Counted from the stretch's first letter, positions 37,231 to 46,481 are shown. The stretch is 49,780 nucleotides of DNA from Acidobacteriaceae bacterium (GCA_003134655.1 PLBY01000010.1:158-49937); one strand, 5' to 3'. Program-made: numbers and translations. The notes: generated by a model from the letters alone, not told the origin.

Positions 37231-38364
37231 GTGGAACCGCGATTTGACTTCAATAAGCGCCCATTCATCGTGATCTGGGAGACAACCCAGGCGTGCGATC
37301 TCGCCTGCGTGCACTGCCGCGCATGTGCCCAGCCCCTCCGCAGCAGTCTCGAACTGAGCACCGACGAAGCCAAGCGCCTTATCGACGAGGTCGCCGCGCT
37401 CGAAGCTCCAGTCTTTGTCCTCCCCGGCGGCGACCCCCTGAAGCGCCCCGACGTTTTCGAATTGGTCGAATATGCCTCAAGTCACGGGGTCCGGATATCC
37501 CTTACGCCAAGCGCCACCCCGCTCCTGACGCAGGAAGCCATTCACAAACTGAAACAGTGTGGCCTGGCGCGGCTGGCCATCAGTCTCGATGGTCCAAGCG
37601 CCGACATTCACGACGCATTCCGTCGAGTTCATGGTTCCTACGATTGGACACTGCGTGCAGTGCGCTGGGCGCGGGAGATCGGGCTGCCGGTTCAGATCAA
37701 CACCACGATCACCCGACACGACCTGCAGTACCTGGATTCGATGATCGCGCTGCTTGAGCAACTCGACATCGTGCTGTGGAGCGTTTTCTTCCTCGTGCCA
37801 ACCGGCCGGGGTTCGACGGCCGACCTGATCTCGGCCGCGGAGTTCGAGCAGGTCTTTGAAAAACTCTACGAGACCTCGCAGCGGGTGAAATTTGATATCA
37901 AGAGCACGGAAGCACAGCACTATCGCCGCTTTCTGCTGCAGCGCCGGACGGAAGAAAAGCGCAAAGGCGGCCAGTCACTCCCGCCGATGCCTGGCACAAG
38001 TACCGCAGACGGAATCGGGCGCGCCCGCGGAATCAACGATGGCAAGGGCTTCGTTTTCATCTCTCACCTCGGAGAGGTGTTCCCCAGCGGGTTTCTGCCC
38101 GTCTCGGCGGGAAATATACGCAAGCAGTCATTGAAGGAGCTATACCGGCATTCACCGCTCTTTGTCTCTCTGCGTGACAGCCAGAACCTCAAAGGTAAGT
38201 GCGGCATTTGTGAATTCCGCGAGATCTGCGGCGGATCGAGAGCGCGAGCTTATGCCCTGACCGGCGACGTGTTTGCCGAGGAGCCCTGCTGCGTCTGGGA
38301 ACCGAAGCAGCCCATTACCGGAGTCGGCGCAGGTACGCGTCCAGTGGAGCAAACACGCGTGTAG
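37231..38364 (+). CDS. Radical SAM/SPASM protein (AhbD/NirJ-like)
   Basis: A 377-residue radical SAM enzyme. Cys22, Cys26 and Cys29 (CDLACVHC) bind the SAM cluster; LPGGDPL replaces the common GGEP. The C-terminal SPASM-like region has KCGICEFREICGGSRARAYAL and EEPCCVW for auxiliary clusters. Length and motifs match the NirJ/AhbD branch that modifies haem or haem precursors. The start is GTG at 37231 after AGGAGGGCAGC. It stands alone, divergent from the Crp/Fnr gene with a shared palindrome. Substrate could be a haem group or a peptide. Confidence 0.87.
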   Translation: MEPRFDFNKRPFIVIWETTQACDLACVHCRACAQPLRSSLELSTDEAKRLIDEVAALEAPVFVLPGGDPLKRPDVFELVEYASSHGVRISLTPSATPLLTQEAIHKLKQCGLARLAISLDGPSADIHDAFRRVHGSYDWTLRAVRWAREIGLPVQINTTITRHDLQYLDSMIALLEQLDIVLWSVFFLVPTGRGSTADLISAAEFEQVFEKLYETSQRVKFDIKSTEAQHYRRFLLQRRTEEKRKGGQSLPPMPGTSTADGIGRARGINDGKGFVFISHLGEVFPSGFLPVSAGNIRKQSLKELYRHSPLFVSLRDSQNLKGKCGICEFREICGGSRARAYALTGDVFAEEPCCVWEPKQPITGVGAGTRPVEQTRV

Positions 38365-40975
38365 GATCCGGCGAACCGTCCCATTGCTGTTCGAACACGT
38401 TCAGGAATCCAGACTCGCTATACATGCGATGTTGCACATCGCCTTCGAGCGCGGAGCCGGCCGGCTTCCAGTCGCGCCCTCTTGCGTTGCGAGCGTTGGC
38501 CAGCATTTCCGACGCTCTCTGGAAATCCCGTTGCTTCCACGCGATGTAGCCGCGGAGAAACCATACGTTTACTGCGCGTGGGTTCGCCTGGCAGGCGTGG
38601 GCAAAGCGCTGTTCCGCGTTTGCGAGGTCTCCCTGCGCCAATGCCACCTGGCCGAGAAGAACCAGCGTTCCGGTCTCTTCCGAATTCAGGTGGAGAGCAG
38701 CATCCAATGCCTGGCGTGCAAGATCGAGTTGGCTCCTCGAAGATGCGGAGGCGGCGAGGAGTTCCCCCTTGCGCTGGAAGGCACGATGATTCTGCGGGTT
38801 GATTCGAGCGAGCGCATCGAGTTCGGCGATCGCGGCTGGAATGTCGTTCAGTGCCGCCAGGCAATTCGCGAGATAGTAGTGCGAATCCTCATGGCCCGGA
38901 TTCATGGCGAGCGCCTCGCGGAATAATTGTGCAGCCTTCTGGAAGTCCCGCTCACGCTTCATGGCATCCATCGCCGCATGCTGCTTTTCCCAGAACTGTA
39001 CGAGCCCGGCTCTGTCGAGTTGGACGCTAGGGTTGGCCCGAGCAAGGTTGGCAGGATGCGGGGTAAAAGGCTTCGCTTCTGGCTCGCCCTGGGTAATTTC
39101 CCAAATGTTATTGGCCGCAAGATTTGTCCAAGTCTCAGCTCGTCCTCTCAGCCAGTGCACTTCCAGGCGATCGATCTTGGTCGCCGCGCCCAGCCCGATA
39201 TGGACGCGGTGGCTGTCTTGCGACAAGTAGGAGGAACTGCCCACCGTACGGCGTATCGGGACTTTGCCCGTCCACGCGATCACGGTTGCACCGTCGCCGA
39301 ATCCCAGCGGGGCTCCGGTTGGGGGAACCCGGCTGTGCAGCCTGAACTCCGCCCAGTTGCCTTGCGGGATGTCGTTGCGCAACAGCCGCACACCTTCGCC
39401 TTGATCCACGATAGCCACATCCATCGCACCGTCGTTGTTGAAGTCCGCGACGGCCAGCCCGCGGCTCACATGTGGCTGGGAGAAGGAGCGGTTCCACGGA
39501 GCCAGATCGTAGAAGAAACTGCCGTGATCGTTCCAGAACAGAAACGAGGCCATCGGGGCGAGCCGGCGGGGTACCGTTTCCTTTTGTTCGAAAGTGCTCC
39601 CGTTGGCGACCATAAGATCAGGCCAGCCATCGGAGTCGAAATCGACGAAGCTCGTGCCCCATCCGATCGCCTGCATTGAGGGCTGACCGATGCCCATGTT
39701 TGCCGCCACGTCCGTGAAGTGCAGTTCCGACGCGTTGGCCATTCCCTTCTGCTCAGAGAGCAGCGATTGATAGAGCGCGAACCCCTGCGCGATCCAGTGC
39801 GAAATAAAAAGATCGTCGTCGCCATCGCGGTCGAAATCCCCTGCGGCCAAGCCCATAGAGCCGCGGTACTCTTCGACCCATGCGCTTCTGCCAGCATCAA
39901 CGAAGGTCCCGTGGTGGTTCAGGTACAGCTTGTTCTCCGAGATGTCATTGGCCACATAGAGGTCGGGCCAGCCATCGCCATCGAAATCGTGCCAGAGAGC
40001 GCTCAAGCTGCGGCCTTCCGGATTCGCGATTCCAAGTTCCTGAGCCACTTCCGTGAACGTGCCATTTCCATTGTTGCGAAACAGCAGGTTCCGTTCCGGT
40101 TCGTAAGAAGCGGGATTTAGCGTAAATGGGACTTCGAGTCCGAACTGCGTTGAATTGGCGGATGCGTCGCGCTCTCCCGGCTTGTACTTCACATAGCCGC
40201 AAACGTAGAGATCGAGATACCCGTCCCGGTTGTAGTCACCCCACGAAGCGCCCGCCCAGAAGCCTTTCGGGGAAGGAAAGCTCTTGTCGCGCACCAGGTG
40301 GCCGCGGTCATTGCGAAACAAGATGATGGTGTCGTAACCGGTGACGACCAGGTCGAGCCAGCCATCGTTGTTGTAGTCGCCCCAGGCGGCGCCCATGCCG
40401 TGAATCCGGAGGTCAGGAAAATCCTCGACTTTCTCAAAACGGCCATCGCCTAAGTTCCGATAGAGCACAGACGGCGCGAGCTGCGAGGTCGGCACACCGA
40501 GCGGACCTCCACCACTCACCACGAACAGGTCGTCCAAACCATCATTGTCGAAGTCGCCCCATGCCACGCCGGACCCCATATCCTCCGGCAACTGGGAAGT
40601 GCGCGCACCTTGGAACTGCCGGAAGGACGACAGCCCGGCGGCGTTCGTGACATCGGTGAATCGCGGCTCAGGTGCTCCTGCTGGAAGATTTCGTCCCGGG
40701 TCGATCAACCGGTCAACCGTGCGCGAACTCACCGTATTCTTCACAGTCTGGGGTGGGAGTGGAGTCGGTTGTGCGGCTGGTCTGCTCAGCGTACTGGTGA
40801 TGTCTTTCGATGCCTCTCCCGGCGTGTATTCCTCGGGCGCATTCTCCTTGCGAATCCGCCAGGTAACCAGGGCCGCGATCAGCGCCAGGACAACGAACGT
40901 GGAAGCCGTCCACGTGACGCGGCGCAGTCGCTTTGATCCGGTTCGAGGGCGTTCCGGGGCAGCGGCTATCGGCAT
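38315..40975 (-). CDS. FG-GAP/ASPIC-UnbV repeat protein with C-terminal TPRs (CRTAC1-like)
   Basis: An 886-residue exported protein. After one N-terminal helix (about 22-40) come at least seven calcium-binding FG-GAP units of the form DFDNDGLDDLF, DYNNDGWLDL, DYNRDGYLDL, DFDGDGWPDL, DFDRDGDDDL, DFDSDGWPDL and DFNNDGAMDV, which make a beta-propeller. An ASPIC/UnbV domain follows (VHIGLGAATKIDRLEVHWLRG), then four to five TPR units in the last 220 residues. The family is mostly uncharacterised; propellers like this bind proteins outside the cytoplasm. It overlaps the cytochrome gene upstream by 10 bp and its end overlaps the radical SAM gene by 50 bp. Confidence 0.9.
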   Translation of the reverse strand: MPIAAAPERPRTGSKRLRRVTWTASTFVVLALIAALVTWRIRKENAPEEYTPGEASKDITSTLSRPAAQPTPLPPQTVKNTVSSRTVDRLIDPGRNLPAGAPEPRFTDVTNAAGLSSFRQFQGARTSQLPEDMGSGVAWGDFDNDGLDDLFVVSGGGPLGVPTSQLAPSVLYRNLGDGRFEKVEDFPDLRIHGMGAAWGDYNNDGWLDLVVTGYDTIILFRNDRGHLVRDKSFPSPKGFWAGASWGDYNRDGYLDLYVCGYVKYKPGERDASANSTQFGLEVPFTLNPASYEPERNLLFRNNGNGTFTEVAQELGIANPEGRSLSALWHDFDGDGWPDLYVANDISENKLYLNHHGTFVDAGRSAWVEEYRGSMGLAAGDFDRDGDDDLFISHWIAQGFALYQSLLSEQKGMANASELHFTDVAANMGIGQPSMQAIGWGTSFVDFDSDGWPDLMVANGSTFEQKETVPRRLAPMASFLFWNDHGSFFYDLAPWNRSFSQPHVSRGLAVADFNNDGAMDVAIVDQGEGVRLLRNDIPQGNWAEFRLHSRVPPTGAPLGFGDGATVIAWTGKVPIRRTVGSSSYLSQDSHRVHIGLGAATKIDRLEVHWLRGRAETWTNLAANNIWEITQGEPEAKPFTPHPANLARANPSVQLDRAGLVQFWEKQHAAMDAMKRERDFQKAAQLFREALAMNPGHEDSHYYLANCLAALNDIPAAIAELDALARINPQNHRAFQRKGELLAASASSRSQLDLARQALDAALHLNSEETGTLVLLGQVALAQGDLANAEQRFAHACQANPRAVNVWFLRGYIAWKQRDFQRASEMLANARNARGRDWKPAGSALEGDVQHRMYSESGFLNVFEQQWDGSPDPTRVFAPLDAYLRRLR

Positions 40976-43044
40976 GACGCCCCAGCCCCGCTCCGCACCA
41001 CACAAACGGTGGCCGTTGCACTGGCAATATCAACCACCGGTGCAGTGAGACCCGATTTCTCTCCCATCGTGTAGTTGAGCAGGAATTGATCGATCTTGCG
41101 GTAGTGCAGCGTGGCCACGATGCGAAGCACTCCGCTCGCATGGCCCAGCGGCACCGAGAACTCACGGCCGCCGTCCGCCTTGGAGGCAAGCTCACGCGGA
41201 TCGCCGGATGGACACATCACCTTGTACTCGACCGTGTCGGAGTATCCGGGAAACAGCGAGCGGCGATACCGTACGCCGACCATCTCCCACAAGTTGTGCC
41301 GGTCAATCAGATTGCCGTACTGGTCGACTGGTTCGGCCTTGAACAGGAATGTACCCGGTTCAAGGAAATGACGCGCATCGCGCTGCCCAGAAGCGAAGAT
41401 AACGCGCCCACCTTCGTCCTCCACTCGCAGCTCAACCCAACTCTGGATCATGTCGAGCGGACCGGTCGGATAGTCATGCCCAACTTTGTTCGAAGTCATG
41501 ATCACATGCACGAGCACCGTCTGGCCGGGCGCAACCGTGGCCGGGGTCTCGATGCGTATTTTCACCGCAGGCCCATCCGCCCACTTGTTGCGAATTTCCG
41601 GGATATCGATGCGGCCCTGCAGCCAACGGGTGGTTAGTTCCACTTGTTTGTCCGCGCCTTCCAGGTGCAGCAGCGCCGGCACGAAATTGTTCGCTGCGAG
41701 AAAGCGGTGACTGCGGTGTTTGTGATCGTCGGGGGCACGGTTGTAGTCGGTGGAGTCTCCTGCAGCCGGATCGTTCGAATCCGTGAGGGGCATGTGGCAC
41801 TCGCGGCACTCGACGGTCGTGCGGGCGTCGCCTTTGTGGTTCCAGTGGCTCGCGGCCCAGTTGTCATACTGGTTCTGCAACTGCACCCAGCCGACGCGGT
41901 TCACTTCCTGATCGATGAATTGTTTGTGGCAGGCTGCGCAATACTCGGGTTTCTTGTACATGCGCTTGCTCAAGCGGTTGTGCTGTGAGGGCCAGGCGCG
42001 GATCAAGAAGTTGCGTGCTACCGCACGCAGACTGTGATCCGGGCTCCATTGCCAGAGGTATTCGGTGGGCTGCGACATGGTGTAATTTGCGTTGCCCTGG
42101 ATGTCCGTCTTCTGAATGGAGTGACAGGCGAGACAGGAAATGCCTTCGTTGTAGCCCTGCAGCCCGGTGAGCTTCTCGACAAAGATGTTCTTGGTTCCTG
42201 AAAACAGCGAGATCGGATCGTGACACCCGCCGCAATATCGTGTCGATTCCGGGCCATTCTGTTTGGCCATCACGCTTTGTATACCCTGGAAGATAGGATC
42301 CATGGCGGCATAGCGGTGAGCGCTGGTCTTCCATTCGTCGTAGATCTCGGTGTGGCATCCACTCGCGCCGCAAGTCTCCGAGCCCGCCAGCGACCGCGCG
42401 TCGAACGCGCCGTTCGTGGCAGTGTGCGCCAGACTCGGCGCAAACGGACGGTCCTTGCCGAAAGCGTAGCTGTAGTCGGACGGAAACCGGTTCCGGTATT
42501 TCGTTCCGGAGTAGGCCAGCGTGAAGGCGGCAACGAAACCTACTCCCACAACCGTCACGGCCACGCCAACACCGAGCCACCCTGCTGCGCCTCTCGAAGT
42601 CTCGGTCCTGCGGCGCCGCCACCATGCAATGAAGATGTGAGGAACGCTCGCAGCCACGGTCAGCAGGGTTGAGATCAGGTGTATGTACCGGAGCCACGAT
42701 GAGGTTTTGACGCCCAGCATTGCCTGCCACGTCACCAGCAGTCCCGAGACCAGGCAGATGGCCAGCGCAACAATCCCGACGTAGCCGAGCAGCAACGCGT
42801 CCGACAGTGCCTGGTCGGAGTAGTCTTTCCAATGCCGAACCAAGTACCACGCCAACGGAGCGATTGTTACTACTCCGACGACAGTGTGCAGCAGCAGGCC
42901 CCATTCTGTTGCCGCACGAAACGGACCGAGCGTGATTGCGAGACCTGAGACCAGTTCGAACAGGAGAATCGCACCTGTTGCTCTGGCTAGCAGGCTCGAC
43001 CAACCAACTCGGACTCGGTTGGCCAAAGCTTCAGGTGATTGCAT
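40966..43044 (-). CDS. Membrane b-type / multihaem c-type fused cytochrome
   Basis: A protein of about 692 residues. The first 190 residues have four to five helices with paired His (LLHTVVG ... YLVRHW and YIHLISTL ... VPHIFIAWW), suggesting two b haems. The periplasmic part has CGGCH, CLACH, CAACH and CRECH, plus an unusual CGASGCH (CX4CH). A further domain without haem motifs (about 440-690) resembles beta-sandwich. Such b/c fusions (for example Geobacter CbcL) take electrons from quinol. ATG at 43044 has GGAG 7 bases before; a GTG two codons earlier is possible. Role and substrate are unknown, but its regulation suggests nitrogen oxides. Confidence 0.82.
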   Translation of the reverse strand: MQSPEALANRVRVGWSSLLARATGAILLFELVSGLAITLGPFRAATEWGLLLHTVVGVVTIAPLAWYLVRHWKDYSDQALSDALLLGYVGIVALAICLVSGLLVTWQAMLGVKTSSWLRYIHLISTLLTVAASVPHIFIAWWRRRRTETSRGAAGWLGVGVAVTVVGVGFVAAFTLAYSGTKYRNRFPSDYSYAFGKDRPFAPSLAHTATNGAFDARSLAGSETCGASGCHTEIYDEWKTSAHRYAAMDPIFQGIQSVMAKQNGPESTRYCGGCHDPISLFSGTKNIFVEKLTGLQGYNEGISCLACHSIQKTDIQGNANYTMSQPTEYLWQWSPDHSLRAVARNFLIRAWPSQHNRLSKRMYKKPEYCAACHKQFIDQEVNRVGWVQLQNQYDNWAASHWNHKGDARTTVECRECHMPLTDSNDPAAGDSTDYNRAPDDHKHRSHRFLAANNFVPALLHLEGADKQVELTTRWLQGRIDIPEIRNKWADGPAVKIRIETPATVAPGQTVLVHVIMTSNKVGHDYPTGPLDMIQSWVELRVEDEGGRVIFASGQRDARHFLEPGTFLFKAEPVDQYGNLIDRHNLWEMVGVRYRRSLFPGYSDTVEYKVMCPSGDPRELASKADGGREFSVPLGHASGVLRIVATLHYRKIDQFLLNYTMGEKSGLTAPVVDIASATATVCVVRSGAGASCR

Positions 43045-43174
43045 GTTCACGCTCCGCAGAATGGAGCAAAGCTACGGTTGCAAGATGCCCGCGGCAATAG
43101 TGCTTTTGCTCTACCTAAACTTTTCGTGCGCAACAAAATTGTTCAAACTTACGAAGCGGCAGAGCGTCTGGCAA

Positions 43175-43186
43175 TGACTAAAGTCA
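43175..43186. promoter_or_regulatory. Crp/Fnr-type palindrome TGAC-TAAA-GTCA
   Basis: Perfect core, extended to GTCACA on one side, in the divergent gap between the b/c cytochrome (start 43044) and the DUF438 gene (start 43450). Confidence 0.7.
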
Positions 43187-43391
43187 CAGGCCCGGACAAA
43201 ACACAAAATGGACGGAGGAGCCGACCGCTGAGTGAGGGCACTAGGAGCGACTTGCGGATCCTGTCGGACTGAAGGTTCTGCTTGCTGAGAGCTCCGTGCC
43301 TGGCAGAGCCGAGGATTGGTGTCGACTAAGAAAAATACGAAGGCAGTCCAGCCCACCCCTGGCAGTCGATTGTCGGTCACTCGGTCCTCCG

Positions 43392-43403
43392 TGACATAAG
43401 TCA
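43392..43403 (+). promoter_or_regulatory. Crp/Fnr-type palindrome TGAC-ATAA-GTCA
   Basis: Perfect core 47 bp before the DUF438-hemerythrin start. TAAGCT, a weak -10, is centred 32 bp downstream (43427-43432), the same distance as at the sites 4875 and 33990. Confidence 0.75.
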
Positions 43404-43449
43404 TCGTCTCCATCCCATCGCCCGCCTAAGCTAACTCCAGGAGAGAACC

Positions 43450-44682
43450 GTGAGCGAATTGATTGACAATCGGGCGCATCGTATTTCCGTTCTTAAGGAG
43501 ATCATCCAGCACCTGCATGCGGGTGCCGCTCCAGAACTGGTGAAAGAACGCCTACGCAAACTCGTCGGCGAGACAGACGCAACCGAGATCATGGCCATGG
43601 AACAACAACTCATGGCCGAAGGCATGCCTGTCGAAGAAGTGCGCTCGATGTGTGACCTGCATTCTCAGGTCACGCGAGGCGTCCTCGTCCAGGTGGCTCC
43701 GCCTGCATCCATTCAACCGGGACACCCGGTTGACACCTTCCGTCGCGAAAACAGCGCGCTCAAACAGGTGATCGCGACGATGCGAGGGATCTCTGCCGAG
43801 ATCGCCAACCTCGAAGCGAATGCCGACGTTAAGGAAGCAGTTCTTCGGATGCGCCAGTCGGCAAACGACCTGATGGATCTCGACAAGCACTACCAGCGGA
43901 AAGAGCATGCGTTGTTTTCGTGTCTGGAGCGGCACGGAATCACCGGACCGTCCAAGGTGATGTGGGCGAAAGACGATGACGTCCGGAACCTGCTCAAACC
44001 GATGAACCAGGCAGCACACGACTGCGGTGCGACAGCTGCCGAAGGCAGGCAGTTCTTCACACAACACGCTGCAACGGCCCTGTCGGCAGTCGAAGAAATG
44101 ATATTCAAAGAGGAAAACATCCTCTTCCCGATGTCTTTGCAGACGCTCACCGAAAACGAGTGGGCCGAGATCTGGTCCGCTTCCCCGCAGTATGGCTGGT
44201 GTCTGGTCGAACCTCAATCCGGGTATGCTCCTCCCGTCAACGCAGGCACCACAACCGGAACCGTGCCGCGCGACGGCACCATCATGATGTCCACGGGCCA
44301 CGTCAGCGTAGAACAACTCACCGCGGTGCTCTCAACCCTGCCGCTCGACCTGACTTTCGTCGATAGCGAAGATCGGGTCGCCTTCTTTAGCGAAGGGCCC
44401 GACCGTATCTTCGCCCGCAGCAAAGCAATCATCGGCCGCAAGGTTCAGCACTGTCATCCGCCGCGGAGTGCGGACACAGTCAACAAGATCCTGGAGGGTT
44501 TTCGCGCGGGCCGTGAGAATGTCGCGGAGTTCTGGATCAACTTCCATGGAAAGTTTGTTCACATTCGCTACTTCGCCGTTCGTGATAAGCAAGGAGGCTA
44601 CCTCGGGACTGTCGAACTGACCCAGGACATTGCCCCGCTGCGAGGGCTACAGGGCGAGAAACGGCTTCTGTCAATTCAGTGA
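43450..44682 (+). CDS. DUF438 / hemerythrin / PAS multidomain protein
   Basis: A 410-residue cytoplasmic protein. Residues about 1-75 are a DUF438 domain (RISVLKEIIQHLHAG ... LMAEGMPVEEVRSMCDLH). The middle (about 90-230) is a hemerythrin-like domain with HYQRKEHALFSCLER and EEMIFKEENILFPM. The C-terminal 120 residues are a PAS domain (LPLDLTFVDSEDRVAFFSEG ... RKVQHCHPP). The start is GTG after CCAGGAGAGAACC. Proteins of this plan are thought to sense O2 or NO, but there is no output domain here. Confidence 0.92.
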   Translation: MSELIDNRAHRISVLKEIIQHLHAGAAPELVKERLRKLVGETDATEIMAMEQQLMAEGMPVEEVRSMCDLHSQVTRGVLVQVAPPASIQPGHPVDTFRRENSALKQVIATMRGISAEIANLEANADVKEAVLRMRQSANDLMDLDKHYQRKEHALFSCLERHGITGPSKVMWAKDDDVRNLLKPMNQAAHDCGATAAEGRQFFTQHAATALSAVEEMIFKEENILFPMSLQTLTENEWAEIWSASPQYGWCLVEPQSGYAPPVNAGTTTGTVPRDGTIMMSTGHVSVEQLTAVLSTLPLDLTFVDSEDRVAFFSEGPDRIFARSKAIIGRKVQHCHPPRSADTVNKILEGFRAGRENVAEFWINFHGKFVHIRYFAVRDKQGGYLGTVELTQDIAPLRGLQGEKRLLSIQ

Positions 44683-44713
44683 GTAAGGTTCGGGGACTCG
44701 AGAAAAGGCACAA

Positions 44714-44920
44714 GTGACGAAACCAAAGATAGCGCTCAATCCGAAGCATCCAGAACGCGTGTGCTGGGGATGCGATAAATACTGCTCAGCCAACGATCTT
44801 CGCTGCGGGAACGGAACTATTAGGACACAGCACCCGGTTGAGTTGTTCGGTGAAGACTGGCTCGAATGGGAACTAGATCCCCACCTTCCGGAGGCCCGGA
44901 GTGATAACGGGAAGAGATAG
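44714..44920 (+). CDS. DUF3079 protein
   Basis: A 68-residue protein matching DUF3079: HPERVCWGCDKYCSANDLRCGNGTIRTQHPVELFGEDW. Four Cys (CWGC, C, C) suggest a metal site. GTG start; the ribosome site is AAAAGGC. It lies 31 bp after the DUF438 gene in the same orientation and is likely cotranscribed. Unknown function. Confidence 0.85.
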   Translation: MTKPKIALNPKHPERVCWGCDKYCSANDLRCGNGTIRTQHPVELFGEDWLEWELDPHLPEARSDNGKR

Positions 44921-45144
44921 GCCGTCCCCCGGGGTTCGTAGAAGTTTCTTGATGTTATCCCTTATTTCCTTGGCCAATCAGGACATATCAGGCCCAGAAT
45001 ACCCGCACACCAATGTGGGCGCGAGAATCGGTCGTTAGTCTACATTCAGTGCCCCAAGGGCCGAGTTGGCGCCTGATCGGGGGACGGAAACCCGGTTCAC
45101 CGAATTAGGCGGCCAGGCAGTTGGCAACCAGCGTCGGGACATCG
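44921..45144. other. Intergenic stretch before integrase repeat copy 2
   Basis: About 220 bp with no recognisable gene, RNA or operator. The second direct repeat starts at 45145. Confidence 0.5.
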
Positions 45145-45293
45145 CCGCAGGAAAGCGATAATCAATCATTTCTCCACGCAATTTTGCTGCGTCGCGGCGA
45201 CTGGATGTCCGACAATCTGTGCCTGGGTTGTGCCCACAAGGGCAAGCCGATTCTTCAAGGTGTAAGGCCTGAGGGGTACAGAAAGGACGTTCG

Positions 45294-46436
45294 ATGCAAC
45301 ACGGAAGCATTATCCAAGCAGAGCGCAAGAGTGGACTGGATGTTTGGGAATTCAGATGGCGAGAGCCAGGCCCCGATGGCAAACGTAAGCATCGCAGGAT
45401 GGTCATCGGCCGCATCGACCAGTTTGTGGATGAATCAGCAGCACGGGGAAGGATTGCTGCTCTTCATCTCGACATCAATTTCTGGGACGCACGACTGAAG
45501 GGTAAGCCCCTCACGATATTAGAACTGGCAGAGCACTATCGGCAACGGGAGCTCAAACCCGATACCGTTTGGAAGACCTACTCCACAAAGCTGACATACG
45601 AAGGCTACTTGCGCAAATGGATCTTGCCTCGCTGGGGAACTTACCTCCTTACGCGCATCAATGCTGGAGAAGTTGAATTGTGGTTGCGATCCCTGCCTCT
45701 TGCTCGTTCCAGCTGCGCCAAGGCTAGAAATCTCATGAGTGCTCTTTTCAACCACGGAATCCGGCACGACATCTGCGGCCGCAATCCAATTCGGCTGGTG
45801 CGACAGAGTGCCAAACGGAGGAGGATCCCTGTAGTACTGAGCGTCGCCGACGTTCAAAAGTTGCTTCGCGCCCTTCCGTTTCGCGAACGAACGCTTGTGC
45901 TACTCGACGTCGGAACTGGTTTGCGAATGAGCGAACTGCTGGCCCTAAAGTGGCAAGACGTTAATTTTCGAACGCGAGAAATTAGTGTCACGCGGTCCAT
46001 CGTCTTCCAAGTAGTGGGTCCATGCAAAACCGAAGCATCACAGAAGCCAATTCCGCTGGATTCTTACCTGGCAAAAGCACTACGAGAATGGCGCAAGCAT
46101 ACGAAGTATAGAGCGCCAGATGACTGGGTTTTCGCCAGTCCGGCTAGCTGCGGTCGACGGCCGTATTGGGCCCAATCCATCATGCGTAACCTGATCCGGC
46201 CCGCAGCAGTGGAACTTGGCATCACAGAGCGCATCGGTTGGCACACGTTCCGCCACACCTATTCATCACTGTTAAGGGCAACCGGAGCGGACATCAAAGT
46301 AATGCAAGAACTGCTTCGGCACGCCTCCAGTCGAGTCACATTGGACACGTATACTCAGGCAGTCACGATCCACAAACGCAAAGCTCAAAGTGAGGTCGTT
46401 CGGCTGTTCCGTGCTTCTGGTTCTCGTGGCGGCTGA
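45294..46436 (+). CDS. Tyrosine site-specific integrase, copy 2
   Basis: 380 residues and all catalytic residues intact (TGLRMSE, WHTFRH, LLRHAS, LDTYTQ). About 35 of 380 residues differ from copy 1, spread along the chain, so the two are related elements' enzymes and not a recent duplication. It is placed at the right end of the island, facing the tRNA-Glu fragment 165 bp away, and is the island's own integrase. The start is the ATG at 45294. Confidence 0.95.
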   Translation: MQHGSIIQAERKSGLDVWEFRWREPGPDGKRKHRRMVIGRIDQFVDESAARGRIAALHLDINFWDARLKGKPLTILELAEHYRQRELKPDTVWKTYSTKLTYEGYLRKWILPRWGTYLLTRINAGEVELWLRSLPLARSSCAKARNLMSALFNHGIRHDICGRNPIRLVRQSAKRRRIPVVLSVADVQKLLRALPFRERTLVLLDVGTGLRMSELLALKWQDVNFRTREISVTRSIVFQVVGPCKTEASQKPIPLDSYLAKALREWRKHTKYRAPDDWVFASPASCGRRPYWAQSIMRNLIRPAAVELGITERIGWHTFRHTYSSLLRATGADIKVMQELLRHASSRVTLDTYTQAVTIHKRKAQSEVVRLFRASGSRGG

Positions 46437-46457
46437 GCTGCAGTCGCTCCTGATGTG

Positions 46458-46481
46458 CCTTTTTGTGCCTTCAAGAACAGG
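46458..46481 (+). repeat. Putative integrase arm-type site, copy 2a
   Basis: CCTTTTTGTGCCT followed by TCAAGAACAGG; differs in one base from 1889-1912. It is 89 bp from the next repeat, as in copy 1. Confidence 0.6.
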
